Shown: piece after piece, positions 54,584 to 64,000 of the stretch
Numbering within the stretch: position 1 is the first letter of the stretch
Layout of the letters: each line of letters begins with the position of its first letter
Source: Burkholderiales bacterium
GTDB lineage: Bacteria > Pseudomonadota > Gammaproteobacteria > Burkholderiales > Usitatibacteraceae
Length of the DNA stretch: 64,000 nt
Direction: 5' to 3'
NCBI GenBank assembly: GCA_025359985.1
Contig: JANYDB010000064.1
Span: 29,826 to 93,825, forward strand
Translations under genes and position numbers: made by a program
The notes under the pieces: model-generated
Databases searched by the model: none
What the model was told of the DNA's origin: nothing
Seen by the model: only the letters and a program-made list of their open reading frames with translations

Positions 54584-54695
54584 GCGTTATTTTATCGGTT
54601 GGTTAAATTAAATGTTAAATGTTAAATTTTAAAATTAAGCGGCTAAAGTTTGCAAATGGTCGGGGAAGGTCGCAATACGGCTGTGGAAGATATAT

Positions 54696-55535
54696 TTAAA
54701 CTGATGCCCGCAAAGTCGGCTTGAGTAGTTGCAACGCCTCGACCAACGCCAGCTTATTCATCGGCACAATTTCGCAGCGAGTCCAACCGCGTTCCCGACC
54801 AGCCTGGGCTACGCGATGATGTGATACCAATAAAGTGCAGCGCTGCCAACCCGCAATGTTGCTCATGTTCTCCATCAGACTATCCAAGGTTTCGATGCTC
54901 AACGCCAAAAATGCGGTCATATCGCCTGATTGCAACTGGGCTGCCAGCGCGTTCTGTTCATCTGCTGTTACCTTTAAACGCCTTCTTTCATAGCAGCTCA
55001 GTAACGTCACCATTGCACCGCGCGCGCGCAATGTTTGCTGCAACAGCGTGCGTCCACCCGCTTCACTATAGCCGCAGACGATGATCATATGTTGCCCGGC
55101 CACGTCCTGCAATGCTGGCATCGCCAATAATGCTTCACTGTCGTTACCCGGCGACGCCGTCTCAATCGTTTGTGTGGAACCAGCGGGCAGCGCAAAACGC
55201 AACGCTTCAGCGGTCATTTTGCCAATGGCATAAAAAGTGGCATCGGCGCGCAGCTCGCCATATTGCCGAATCACTGGGAGACCGTATTCAACTGCATTTG
55301 CACTCACAAAAATGATCCCATTTGCGTGTACTAAATCTGCGCGTGAAAAAGTTTTTTCAATCATGGTTTGCGATCTTGGCTCAATTATAAGCACGGGATA
55401 GCGGATCACTCTGGCGCCCGCTGCGGCCAGATATTGTGCGGTTATGTCACCTTGCGCGCGTGGCCTCGTGATGACAATGGTCAAACCATTCAGGCTCTCG
55501 TCAGGATTCTCAAGATGATGGCTTGGCATCGGCAA
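54696..55535 (-). CDS. hemD: Uroporphyrinogen-III synthase
   Basis: A 279-residue HemD that closes and inverts ring D of hydroxymethylbilane to form uroporphyrinogen III. The fold is low in conserved motifs. LNGLTIVITRPRAQGDITAQ, IIFVSANAVEYGL, TFYAIGKMTAEAL and the second-domain IIVCGYSEAGGRTLLQQTL match the family in order. It lies 53 bases after hemC, the usual partner. The length is typical. Confidence 0.92.
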   Translation of the reverse strand: MPMPSHHLENPDESLNGLTIVITRPRAQGDITAQYLAAAGARVIRYPVLIIEPRSQTMIEKTFSRADLVHANGIIFVSANAVEYGLPVIRQYGELRADATFYAIGKMTAEALRFALPAGSTQTIETASPGNDSEALLAMPALQDVAGQHMIIVCGYSEAGGRTLLQQTLRARGAMVTLLSCYERRRLKVTADEQNALAAQLQSGDMTAFLALSIETLDSLMENMSNIAGWQRCTLLVSHHRVAQAGRERGWTRCEIVPMNKLALVEALQLLKPTLRASV

Positions 55536-55588
55536 TGTTTAATAGTTATGTTGATGAGAGGCGGCGGCGGAACGGGCAATGCCTGTTC

Positions 55589-56533
55589 TCACGATTTTTT
55601 ATAATGGCCTAAAGCGGCCAGCACCTCGTCAGCCCCCTGCGAAATCAATTTATCGGCCAATGCAATACCAAGCTGCTCGCAGTCCTCAGGCGCACCCTGA
55701 ATCGCATCCCGGATTAAACGCGAGCCATCAGGCAGGGCCACAAAACCTTGCAGCACCAACTGTCCATCTAGGATGCGAGCTCGACCGCCCAAAGGCACAT
55801 CGCAATTACCCGTGAGTGCCCGGCCCAGTGCACGTTCGGCACGCACCATCGCGGTAGTTTCAGGTGTTTCAAATGGTGCCAGCCAGCGCGCAAAATCAGG
55901 ATGGTCGGTGCGATATTCAATGCCCAGAGCGCCCTGTGCAATCGCGGGAATAAATTCATCGGCGCTTAATGTGGCACAAACACGCTCGCCCAACCCCAGC
56001 CGGTTCAATCCCGCCGCCGCAAGAATAATGGCGTCAAACTGGCCATCATCAAGCTTTTTCAACCGGGTGTTTACATTGCCCCGCAGCGGTGCAATCTTGA
56101 GATGCGAAAAATGATAGCGAAGCTGGCTTTCGCGACGCAAGCTGGAGGTGCCCACTATCGCGCCGTGCGGCAGGTCTGCCAAGGTCCTGTAATGATTCGA
56201 GACTAGCGCGTCACACACATTTTCACGTGCGCCGACGATGGCCATGGCAAAACCTTTTGGCAACGTCATCGGCACATCTTTTATGGAGTGCACTGCTATG
56301 TCGGCGCGGCCTTCTTCAAGCGCTACTTCCAACTCCTTGATGAACAAACCTTTGCCACCGATCTGCGCAAGCGGCCTATCCAGAATCTGGTCGCCACGCG
56401 TCGTCATCCCGATAATTTCGACCTTGCAGTCCGGATATAGCTTAAGCAACTCAGCTTGAATCCATTCGCTTTGCACCATCGCAAGACGACTTTCACGAGA
56501 AGCAATACGGATTCGGGTCGGCAATATAGACAT
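55589..56533 (-). CDS. hemC: Hydroxymethylbilane synthase (porphobilinogen deaminase)
   Basis: A 314-residue enzyme that joins four porphobilinogens. TRIRIASRESRLAMVQSEWI opens the fold. GMTTRGDQILDRPLAQIGGK and IVGTSSLRRESQL provide the catalytic Asp and substrate-binding arginines, and Cys244 in LTGNCDVPLGG carries the dipyrromethane cofactor. The ATG at 56533 is used; a TTG 13 codons upstream is rejected. It is divergent from the DUF3683 oxidoreductase with about 270 bases between them, and is first gene of hemC-hemD-hemX-hemY. Confidence 0.97.
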   Translation of the reverse strand: MSILPTRIRIASRESRLAMVQSEWIQAELLKLYPDCKVEIIGMTTRGDQILDRPLAQIGGKGLFIKELEVALEEGRADIAVHSIKDVPMTLPKGFAMAIVGARENVCDALVSNHYRTLADLPHGAIVGTSSLRRESQLRYHFSHLKIAPLRGNVNTRLKKLDDGQFDAIILAAAGLNRLGLGERVCATLSADEFIPAIAQGALGIEYRTDHPDFARWLAPFETPETTAMVRAERALGRALTGNCDVPLGGRARILDGQLVLQGFVALPDGSRLIRDAIQGAPEDCEQLGIALADKLISQGADEVLAALGHYKKS

Positions 56534-56675
56534 ATCAGGATCAACGGAGGGTGAAGACGGTAGAAAAATCAATGCGAAATGTTAGCACGCACCCGCCGCT
56601 AAATACGACTGAATGCGACGCGTTTTGATGATTCGACACCACGTCGAAATCATACGAAACAACGACATAATCTGA

Positions 56676-56689
56676 CTGATGCAAATCAA
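56676..56689 (+). promoter_or_regulatory. FNR/Anr-like box upstream of the DUF3683 oxidoreductase
   Basis: CTGAT-GCAA-ATCAA matches nine of the ten conserved bases of TTGAT-N4-ATCAA. It lies 112 bases before the start at 56801 and 143 bases from the hemC start, so it could act on either divergent gene. Confidence 0.55.
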
Positions 56690-56800
56690 TTTTTGTTGCG
56701 CTGCGGTAGAATTGAATTTATGACTTCATTATGAGTCTAAATTGATCCTTAATAATTAGCCGTGCAGCGTTTCACTTATCCCACTTTCGGTCACTGAATC

Positions 56801-59800
56801 ATGGCATCAAATCTGTCAAATCCTGTCACTCTAACCCCCACCCCCGCCCACATCCCCACGGGCGCGCTCATTATCAAATCTGACCATGCCCGGGCGCTGA
56901 TGCCGTTCCCTGCAGCTGATACTTCGGCTACCCCACTGGCTGCCGGGCTCAACAGTGGTCAGACAGATGCGGAGAACGGTGCCCAACCTGCCGCGAGCAG
57001 TGGCAGCACGCGGCTACGCGAAATCCCCTACAACTACACCTCATTTTCGGATCGCGAGATTGTAATGCGTCTGCTAGGTGCGGATGCATGGGATATTTTG
57101 CTTGAGCTTCGCGGTGAACGAAAAACTGGGCGCAGCGCACGCATGCTGTATGAGGTGCTGGGCGATATCTGGGTGGTTGAACGCAATCCCTATCTGCAGG
57201 ATGATTTGCTAGACAACCCCAAGCGCCGCGCCATGTTGATCGATGCCATGCGCCATCGTTTGCATGAAATCGAAAAGCGTCGTCTCGCGGATGCGGGTGA
57301 TGAAGAAACTTTATTACAGGGCGAGCTTGCCGCGCGCTCGAATAAAGTGATGGCGCTGTTGCAGCGCGGCCACCAAGCGGTTGATCAATTTGAGGCGGAG
57401 TTTCGTCAGACCTGGGACTTTCGTAAAAAAGTCGCGCGTCGATTGGGCAAAGTAACGCGCAACGACAATATCGCCTTTGATGGTCTTGCCCGCGTTTCTC
57501 ACGTCACCGATGCCACCGACTGGCGGGTCGAATATCCGCTGGTGGTCCTCTATCCCGACACCGAGGAAGAAGTGGCGCCGATGGTGAAGGCACTGATTGA
57601 ATTGGGCCTTACCATCATTCCACGCGGGGGCGGCACCGGCTATACCGGCGGCGCTATTCCGCTCACTAAACACACCGCCATTATCAATACTGAAAAGCTG
57701 GATGCACTCGGCCTGGTTGAGCGTATTACCCTACCCGGTGTAGCGGAGCCCGTTGCGACTATTCGCTGTGAAGCAGGGGTGGTAACCAAGCGGGGCATGG
57801 AAGCCGCCGAGGCCGCTGGCTTGGTCTGGGCATGCGATCCGACCAGTGCCGACGCAAGCTGCATCGGCGGCAATGTCGCCATGAATGCTGGCGGTAAAAA
57901 AGCGGTTCTATGGGGTACCGCACTGGACAATCTGGCGTCTTGGAAGATGGTTGATACCAACGGCGACTGGATGGAAGTTGAGCGCCTTAACCACAATCTG
58001 GGCAAAATACATGACATCGAAATGGCGATATTTCGGGTGCGTCATTTTGATGAAAAAGGCCGCACTACCCAACCCGACAAGATGCTTGAGATTCCCGGCG
58101 CAAGCTTCCGCAAAACCGGCTTGGGCAAAGATGTCACAGATAAATTTTTAAGCGGATTGCCAGGCATCCAAAAAGAAGGCTGTGACGGCATCATCACTTC
58201 AGCTCGCTTCATTTTGCATCGCATGCCCAAGCACATTCGCACCGTGTGTCTGGAGTTTTTTGGGCAGGTTAAAGAAGCCGTACCGTCCATTGTCGAGATC
58301 AAGGATTACCTAGATAACTGCGATAAAGCGGTGTTGGCAGGCCTCGAACATCTGGATGAGCGCTATCTAAAAGCGGTCGGCTATGCGACTAAATCACGTC
58401 GCAATCAACGCCCAAAAATGGTGTTAATCGGCGACATCGTATCCGATGATGAAAACTCGGTAATGGAAGCGGCGAGTCAGGTAGTGAGGCTCGCTAATGC
58501 CCGCCATGGTGAAGGCTTCGTCGCGGTTACGGCTGACGCGCGTAAGAAATTCTGGCTGGATCGAGCGCGTACTGCTGCCATTGCCAAACACACCAACGCA
58601 TTTAAAATTAATGAAGACGTGGTGATCCCACTGGATCGTCTCGGCGATTATTCAGACGGGATTGAGCATCTCAATATTGAGTTATCGATTAAAAATAAGT
58701 TACGGTTAGTGGATGCGCTGGCAGCGCTGTTTCATACCCAGCTTCCCCTGCATGAGGACGATGAAAACATCGCACGCGAAGAAATTTTCGGGCAGCGCAT
58801 CGAACAGGCCCATGAATTACTCACCAACATTCGCGCACGCTGGAATTTTTTATTGGTCAATCTGGATCGACCGGTAGCGGAAATCGTTGATGAACTGATC
58901 GCAGTCGGCTTGACCGGTGTACAGATCAAGGCAGTATCTTCGTCCACCACTGTGTTTAATCTACTGCAAACCTACGCTATACGGGTCTCATGGAAAACTG
59001 AATTGCGGGAACCACTTACACAAATTTTTTCGGGTCGGGTATTTGAGCGCGTGATTAGCAAGATGATCGACACGCACAAGCGCATTTTAAAAAGCCGCGT
59101 CTTTGTGGCGCTGCATATGCACGCGGGCGACGGCAATGTTCACACCAATATTCCCGTGAATTCTGATGATTACGACATGCTGCAAGAGGCCAATCAATCG
59201 GTGGCCCGCATTATGGCGTTTGCGCGCCAGTTAAATGGCGTCATTTCCGGCGAGCACGGTATCGGCATTACCAAATTTGAGTTTTTAACGGCCGATGAGA
59301 TCGCGCCGTTTGTGGCCTACAAACAAAAGATTGACCCCGACGGCCGCTTCAATAAAGGTAAGCTGATGCCGGGCGGCGATTTAACGCGAGCTTATACCCC
59401 ATCGTTCTCATTGATGGGTACGGAGTCACTGATTCTGGAGCAAAGCGAAATCGGCAATATTGCTGATTCGATCAAGGATTGCCTGCGCTGCGGCAAATGC
59501 AAACCGGTCTGCGCAACCCATGTGCCACGCGCCAATCTGCTGTATTCACCACGCAATAAAATTCTCGGCACATCACTGTTGATCGAAGCTTTTTTATACG
59601 AAGAACAAACTCGCCGCGGTGTGTCGCTAAGACATTTTGATGAATTTTCTGATATTGCCGATCATTGCACCGTCTGCCATAAATGCGCGAGCCCCTGCCC
59701 TGTCGATATTGATTACGGCGATGTCTCGGTGGCGATGCGCAATCTGCTGCGCAAGCAAGGCAAGAAAAAATTTAATCCGGGCACCGCAGCGTCAATGTTT

Positions 59801-60967
59801 TATCTCAACGCCAAAGACCCCACCACTATCAAGCTGGTTAAAACCGTGATGATTGACTGGGGCTACAAAATACAGCGTCTGGCGCATTCGCTCGCGCGCA
59901 AAACCTTGTTGTTGCGCAAACAGACCAGAACGCCACCGGCAACTGTTGGCAAACCAGCCATCAAGGCGCAGGTGATTCATTTCATCAATAAACCGATGCC
60001 GGGCGGGCTACCGAAAAAAACCGCACGGGCATTATTGGATATTGAAGACAACACGATTGTTCCCATCATTCGCGATCCGGTCAAAGCCCATGTGGATGCC
60101 GAGGCGGTGTTTTATTTTCCGGGCTGCGGCTCGGAGCGTCTATTCGGGCAGGTTGGTTTGGCGACGCAGGCGATGCTTTACGAGGTAGGTGTGCAGACCG
60201 TGTTGCCGCCCGGCTATTTATGTTGTGGCTATCCGCAAACTGCGTCCGGCAATGCGGATAAGGGCGAGCAAATTACGACCGAGAATCGGGTGCTGTTCCA
60301 TCGTGTGGCGAACACGCTTAATTATCTCGATATTAAAACCGTGGTGGTGAGCTGCGGAACCTGCATGGATCAATTGCAAAAATATGAGTTCGAGAAAATT
60401 TTCCCCGGCTGCCGCTTACTTGATATTCATGAGTTTTTGCTCGAAAAAGGGGTGAAGTTGCAGGGCGTGACAGGTACTCGTTACATGTATCACGACCCCT
60501 GCCATTCGCCGATGAAAACTTACCAACCGCTTAAAGTGGTGAATGAATTGATGGGGCAAACCGTCACGCAAAACGAGCGCTGCTGTGGCGAATCCGGCAC
60601 GCTGGCGGTGACGCGCCCTGATATTTCTACGCAAGTCCGATTCCGTAAAGAAGAGGAAATGCGCAAGGGGGCAGATGCCCTGAGAGCCGCGCCAGCGCTA
60701 GAGTTTGTTAGCACTGTTGCAGCAATGACGATGGCGACGACAACAACGCCCCGCCAAGGCGACGCCCCGGACAAGTTTAAAGGCAACATTAAAATTCTCA
60801 CGTCTTGCCCATCGTGTTTACAGGGGCTATCGCGTTTTGATCATGATGCCGGCACCACCTCCGATTACATCGTGGTTGAAATCGCCAAGCATATTCTTGG
60901 TAAAAACTGGATGGCCGAGTACGTGGCAAAGGCAAATAGCGGCGGCATTGAGCGGGTGCTTCTATAA
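56801..60967 (+). CDS. DUF3683 / FAD-linked oxidase / 4Fe-4S / CCG-domain fusion oxidoreductase, 1388 aa
   Basis: One polypeptide combining the parts of a GlcD-GlcF-type (D-lactate, glycolate or 2-hydroxyacid) dehydrogenase. The N-terminal 200 residues hold the DUF3683 region ([17 protein letters not shown]...). The FAD-binding PCMH domain follows with [13 protein letters not shown] near residue 277, then the FAD-linked oxidase C-terminal domain ([20 protein letters not shown]). Two 4Fe-4S motifs come next ([16 protein letters not shown] near 894 and [16 protein letters not shown] near 956). Cys-rich CCG repeats complete it ([35 protein letters not shown]). It should oxidise a 2-hydroxyacid and pass electrons to the quinone pool. 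An FNR-like box lies upstream. Confidence 0.93.
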   Translation: MASNLSNPVTLTPTPAHIPTGALIIKSDHARALMPFPAADTSATPLAAGLNSGQTDAENGAQPAASSGSTRLREIPYNYTSFSDREIVMRLLGADAWDILLELRGERKTGRSARMLYEVLGDIWVVERNPYLQDDLLDNPKRRAMLIDAMRHRLHEIEKRRLADAGDEETLLQGELAARSNKVMALLQRGHQAVDQFEAEFRQTWDFRKKVARRLGKVTRNDNIAFDGLARVSHVTDATDWRVEYPLVVLYPDTEEEVAPMVKALIELGLTIIPRGGGTGYTGGAIPLTKHTAIINTEKLDALGLVERITLPGVAEPVATIRCEAGVVTKRGMEAAEAAGLVWACDPTSADASCIGGNVAMNAGGKKAVLWGTALDNLASWKMVDTNGDWMEVERLNHNLGKIHDIEMAIFRVRHFDEKGRTTQPDKMLEIPGASFRKTGLGKDVTDKFLSGLPGIQKEGCDGIITSARFILHRMPKHIRTVCLEFFGQVKEAVPSIVEIKDYLDNCDKAVLAGLEHLDERYLKAVGYATKSRRNQRPKMVLIGDIVSDDENSVMEAASQVVRLANARHGEGFVAVTADARKKFWLDRARTAAIAKHTNAFKINEDVVIPLDRLGDYSDGIEHLNIELSIKNKLRLVDALAALFHTQLPLHEDDENIAREEIFGQRIEQAHELLTNIRARWNFLLVNLDRPVAEIVDELIAVGLTGVQIKAVSSSTTVFNLLQTYAIRVSWKTELREPLTQIFSGRVFERVISKMIDTHKRILKSRVFVALHMHAGDGNVHTNIPVNSDDYDMLQEANQSVARIMAFARQLNGVISGEHGIGITKFEFLTADEIAPFVAYKQKIDPDGRFNKGKLMPGGDLTRAYTPSFSLMGTESLILEQSEIGNIADSIKDCLRCGKCKPVCATHVPRANLLYSPRNKILGTSLLIEAFLYEEQTRRGVSLRHFDEFSDIADHCTVCHKCASPCPVDIDYGDVSVAMRNLLRKQGKKKFNPGTAASMFYLNAKDPTTIKLVKTVMIDWGYKIQRLAHSLARKTLLLRKQTRTPPATVGKPAIKAQVIHFINKPMPGGLPKKTARALLDIEDNTIVPIIRDPVKAHVDAEAVFYFPGCGSERLFGQVGLATQAMLYEVGVQTVLPPGYLCCGYPQTASGNADKGEQITTENRVLFHRVANTLNYLDIKTVVVSCGTCMDQLQKYEFEKIFPGCRLLDIHEFLLEKGVKLQGVTGTRYMYHDPCHSPMKTYQPLKVVNELMGQTVTQNERCCGESGTLAVTRPDISTQVRFRKEEEMRKGADALRAAPALEFVSTVAAMTMATTTTPRQGDAPDKFKGNIKILTSCPSCLQGLSRFDHDAGTTSDYIVVEIAKHILGKNWMAEYVAKANSGGIERVLL

Positions 60968-61089
60968 GCCCTGAAAAGTTAAATGCCCAGCAGAAGATAG
61001 CGTCGCCTCGGTCCGACAAAAACGGGCGCGTCTGATTGAATTGTCTGCGTTACAATTGGTGTCTAATTTTTTTGGGTAATGATGTAGCC

Positions 61090-64000
61090 ATGATAAATGC
61101 CCTTGCCTTTGGTTTAAAGACAGCCCGCACATCCGCCTCATCGGTCTCCTCGGTATGTAGCCTTTTTATCTTGATTGCGCTGGGCGGCTGTGCCGCCGAT
61201 CAAACCGTTGTAAGATTTGCGCCGATGCCAGCAATCACCGATGCGGCATTAACGCCGACGCCCGCGCTTTGTGCCCTCTTGAATGCAACCAATGATATTA
61301 CGGCTGCTGGCAAACTCGATCTGCCGGTACTCATGCTTACCAAGATCAAGGAAATCAGCAAGACTGATAACCAAGGCGTGTGTTTGATGGCGCCCGATGA
61401 TCGCAACAAAATCATGGCGGTCTATCGGAACAGCTTTAAAAACCCGGATCGCAAAAAATTCAAGGCGCCGGCTAAAGAATTTATGCAGTTGTGGGATGCA
61501 GGCGACGACGGCAAACAGCCAAATGCCACAATGGTGATGGCGGCCGAAAACGCCCGTATCGATTTGTTGGAACTAAACCAAGGCTACAAAAAAGGAGGGG
61601 TTGAACGCGTTCGCAATCAAGCTGCAGGCGTCAGTGCCGCGCAGTGGAATTTTATAGGGCCCGGTAATATCGGCGGACGTATACGCGCCATTTTGATTGA
61701 TCCGCGCAATTCAAACCGCCTGCTAGTGGGTGCTGCCAGCGGCGGTATATGGCTAAGCACTAATGGCGGGCAATCGTTTACGGCCGTGCAGGATTTTATG
61801 GGTAACCTAGCCATTGGTTCGATGGCCCAAGATCCCAACAACCCGAACATTGTCTACGCCGGTACCGGCGAAAGCTTTGCCGGTCTGTACGGCATTGGTA
61901 TGTTTAAGAGTATCGACAGCGGTATCACCTGGAATTATCTATCTTCCACCACCACCGATACCGCGCAAAACCCGATCGGGGACGACTGGGGCTCAGTCAA
62001 TCGTATTGCAGTGAGTCGCGCTAACTCCAATCTAATATTGGCGGGCACCTCGAAGAGCAGTAATTTGACGCAAGGCGCATTGCTACGCTCAACTGATGCC
62101 GGCGCTAGCTGGGCTAAAGTGGGCAGCTTCCTCACTCTGGACGTGAAGTTCGATCCCAACAATGCCAATAACGTGTTGGCGGCAGGCGAAGATGGCTCGG
62201 TTTATTTGTCCAACAACAGCGGGGTTTCATGGACCAAGATCGGCCCACTCGCCACCACCACCACAGGACGGTCCGGCACGGCCCGCATCGAAATCGCATG
62301 GGCATCGAATGTGCCTGACCTGGTTTATGTGTCATACGACAACAACAAAGGCGAAATCTGGAAGTCAACTGACGGCGGACTGACTTGGGCATTGGTATCG
62401 AACCCAAAACATTTGAGTGACCAAGGCGATTATGCCAACACGATTTGGGTTTCACCGACTGACAGCAACAATCTCGTGGTTGGCGGCCTGGATTTATATC
62501 AAACCCAAGACGGCGGCCTTAATTTTTCGCGTATCAGCACTTGGCAAAGTGCCGGCGGTGGCTTGCCGCAACCGCACGCCGATCATCACGTTATTGTTTC
62601 GGTGCCTGATTTCAGTTCAGGCAATCCGGTGGTCTATTTCGGTAACGACGGCGGCGTCTATCGCTCCAATAATATTTCAACGGCCAATTCCAACGGCACC
62701 AGTTCATGGGTGAATCTAAACAACAATATGGGCATCACTCAATTTTATGGTGGCGCCGGCAGCCGCGCAGCGGGAGGCAAAATCATTGGTGGCACGCAAG
62801 ATAATGGAACGCTGATACTGAATTCCAATACTCGTTGGGATCGTTTCGCCGGTGGTGATGGCGGCTATGTCGCCGTTGATCCCCTCGACGACAGCACGCT
62901 TTACGGCGAATATGTTTATGCCTCTATTCACCGCACCGTGAACCTCAATTCGCGCCAGTATATTTGCAATGGCATTACCGAGGCATTAAAAGATTCCAGC
63001 AACATCGCCTATTGCGGAGCCACCAACGCGGATACCGCGCAAGCCAATTTTATAGCGCCCTTTATTCTTGATGTCAATAATCGTGACCGCATGCTGGTCG
63101 GTGCTAATTCACTGTGGGCTACCAATAATGTGCGCGACCCCAATCCATCATGGACGGCCATTAAGGCGCCCGCGTTGCTCCCCACCCAATCGCGCCACTA
63201 CATCAATGCTATCGCGGTACAAGCAGGCAATGCCAATGTGATTTGGGTCGGCCATAATGGCTCGAATTCCAGTAGTAATCCCACCCAAATTTATCGCACC
63301 AGCGATGGCCTTTCAGCAGCACCTGCCTGGCAATTGATGACCAAGCCGGGCATGCCCTCCAGTACGGTCAATCGCATCACCATTGATCAAAGCAATCCGA
63401 ATCGGGTGTGGGTTGCTTACTCAGGATTATCGCCCAATCGGCTTTGGCAAACTATTGATGGCGGCAACACCTGGACTAATATTTCAGGCAATTTGCCCGC
63501 CGTTACGCTGCATGACGTCAAACGGCATCCCACCCGTGCTAACTGGCTTTATGTGGCGGCAGCCAATGGTGTTTACACCTCTGAAAACGGCGGTGTAACC
63601 TGGGGCACCAGCAACGACGGCCCCGCCAGTGTGCGGGTACGCGAACTGTTTTGGTATGACAACAATACTTTGATTGCGGCCACGTACGGACGCGGCATGT
63701 TCTCGTTCTCACTCGCTGCCGACAGCACGCTTTCGGTTACTCAGGTCGGCTCTGGTAGCGGCGTGGTGACCTCAAATCCAGGCGGCGTCAATTGCGGGAT
63801 TGACTGCACCACACCTATTGCTGTGGGCACTACAGTGACGCTGACCGCCACACCCAACCCGGGTTCGCTCTTCGCCGGATGGTCTGGCGCCTGCACCGGC
63901 AGCAGCGTTTGCCAGCTTACCGTTAGCGCCGCTTCGTCAGTCACCGCAAAATTTAATCTGCAAACACCGATTGCCCTTTCCCGCCGCGGTGGCATTGATC
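61090..64000 (+). CDS. Asp-box beta-propeller lipoprotein with bacterial repeat domain (runs off the window)
   Basis: The frame is open from the ATG at 61090 to the window end, 970 codons so far. The signal peptide ends in the lipobox LGGC (about residue 34). After a helical leader (residues about 45-180) come beta-propeller repeats of the sortilin/BNR type. Eight Asp-box motifs are visible: STNGGQSF, SIDSGITW, STDAGASW, SNNSGVSW, STDGGLTW, TQDGGLNF, TIDGGNTW and SENGGVTW, at roughly residues 223 to 831. From about residue 882 there is an InlB-B-like repeat (NPGGVNCGIDC, FAGWSGACTGS). No sialidase Arg triad is evident, so glycan binding or protein interaction is more likely than hydrolysis. 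Confidence 0.88.
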   Translation, partial: MINALAFGLKTARTSASSVSSVCSLFILIALGGCAADQTVVRFAPMPAITDAALTPTPALCALLNATNDITAAGKLDLPVLMLTKIKEISKTDNQGVCLMAPDDRNKIMAVYRNSFKNPDRKKFKAPAKEFMQLWDAGDDGKQPNATMVMAAENARIDLLELNQGYKKGGVERVRNQAAGVSAAQWNFIGPGNIGGRIRAILIDPRNSNRLLVGAASGGIWLSTNGGQSFTAVQDFMGNLAIGSMAQDPNNPNIVYAGTGESFAGLYGIGMFKSIDSGITWNYLSSTTTDTAQNPIGDDWGSVNRIAVSRANSNLILAGTSKSSNLTQGALLRSTDAGASWAKVGSFLTLDVKFDPNNANNVLAAGEDGSVYLSNNSGVSWTKIGPLATTTTGRSGTARIEIAWASNVPDLVYVSYDNNKGEIWKSTDGGLTWALVSNPKHLSDQGDYANTIWVSPTDSNNLVVGGLDLYQTQDGGLNFSRISTWQSAGGGLPQPHADHHVIVSVPDFSSGNPVVYFGNDGGVYRSNNISTANSNGTSSWVNLNNNMGITQFYGGAGSRAAGGKIIGGTQDNGTLILNSNTRWDRFAGGDGGYVAVDPLDDSTLYGEYVYASIHRTVNLNSRQYICNGITEALKDSSNIAYCGATNADTAQANFIAPFILDVNNRDRMLVGANSLWATNNVRDPNPSWTAIKAPALLPTQSRHYINAIAVQAGNANVIWVGHNGSNSSSNPTQIYRTSDGLSAAPAWQLMTKPGMPSSTVNRITIDQSNPNRVWVAYSGLSPNRLWQTIDGGNTWTNISGNLPAVTLHDVKRHPTRANWLYVAAANGVYTSENGGVTWGTSNDGPASVRVRELFWYDNNTLIAATYGRGMFSFSLAADSTLSVTQVGSGSGVVTSNPGGVNCGIDCTTPIAVGTTVTLTATPNPGSLFAGWSGACTGSSVCQLTVSAASSVTAKFNLQTPIALSRRGGID

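Noticed and set aside
1..64000. CRISPR arrays, insertion sequences, prophage or rRNA
   Set aside because: Reading both strands I saw no regularly spaced repeats, transposase or integrase motifs, phage structural genes or rRNA sequence.

Overview
The window looks like chromosome from a heterotrophic betaproteobacterium. Several gene neighbourhoods typical of that class point to this: aroQ-accB-accC-prmA-DUF3426 with tlpA and a DsbD N-domain gene beside it, hemC-hemD-hemX-hemY, gltB-gltD, and a single 1388-residue DUF3683/FAD/Fe-S oxidoreductase. I cannot name the genus. I see no insertion sequence, CRISPR array, phage gene or rRNA. None of the coding regions I recognise is a transcription factor.

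Positions 1-17,010 are the accessory part. After the tail of an FAD-linked oxidase, a VOC-like protein and an MDR reductase comes a strong promoter at 2451-2479, then a tightly packed operon (2528-12690). It encodes a HapK-like protein, an SDR, a PuuE-like deacetylase/allantoinase-fold protein, a CitE/HpcH lyase, a MaoC hydratase, an acyl-CoA dehydrogenase, three class III CoA-transferases, an HMG-CoA-lyase-type enzyme and an exported VOC protein. Many genes overlap by 4 bases (ATGA or GTGA). Facing it is a TonB-dependent receptor gene (12860-15304, minus strand). The palindrome TTGTCCGGACAA sits directly downstream of the -10 box in both promoters, and the receptor promoter carries a second copy 32 bp away. 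The most economical reading is one regulon for outer-membrane uptake and CoA-dependent breakdown of an unidentified, probably methyl-branched carboxylic compound. An exported flavin amine oxidase (15520-17010) follows.

Positions 17,150-23,383 hold gltD and gltB (glutamate synthase). Positions 23,898-27,072 hold two lipoproteins built from the same Ig-like repeat. They are followed by wbpL-like and wbpM-like surface-polysaccharide genes, a tRNA-Arg(CCG), a membrane-anchored cytochrome c, apaH, a PlsC-type acyltransferase, a SlyB-type lipoprotein and a PfkB kinase. A cyclic-di-GMP-I riboswitch (about 34667-34755) precedes a DUF1631 gene.

Positions 37,725-48,372 are mainly housekeeping: DUF3426, prmA, accC, accB, aroQ, tlpA, a DsbD gene reduced to its N-terminal domain, fxsA, an epimerase-like gene, a 2Fe-2S flavoprotein reductase, a Prx5-type peroxiredoxin and type 2 argC. 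A second TonB receptor, a GNAT acetyltransferase and the hem operon follow. The last 7 kb hold the DUF3683 oxidoreductase, preceded by an FNR/Anr-like box, and an Asp-box beta-propeller lipoprotein that runs off the end of the window.
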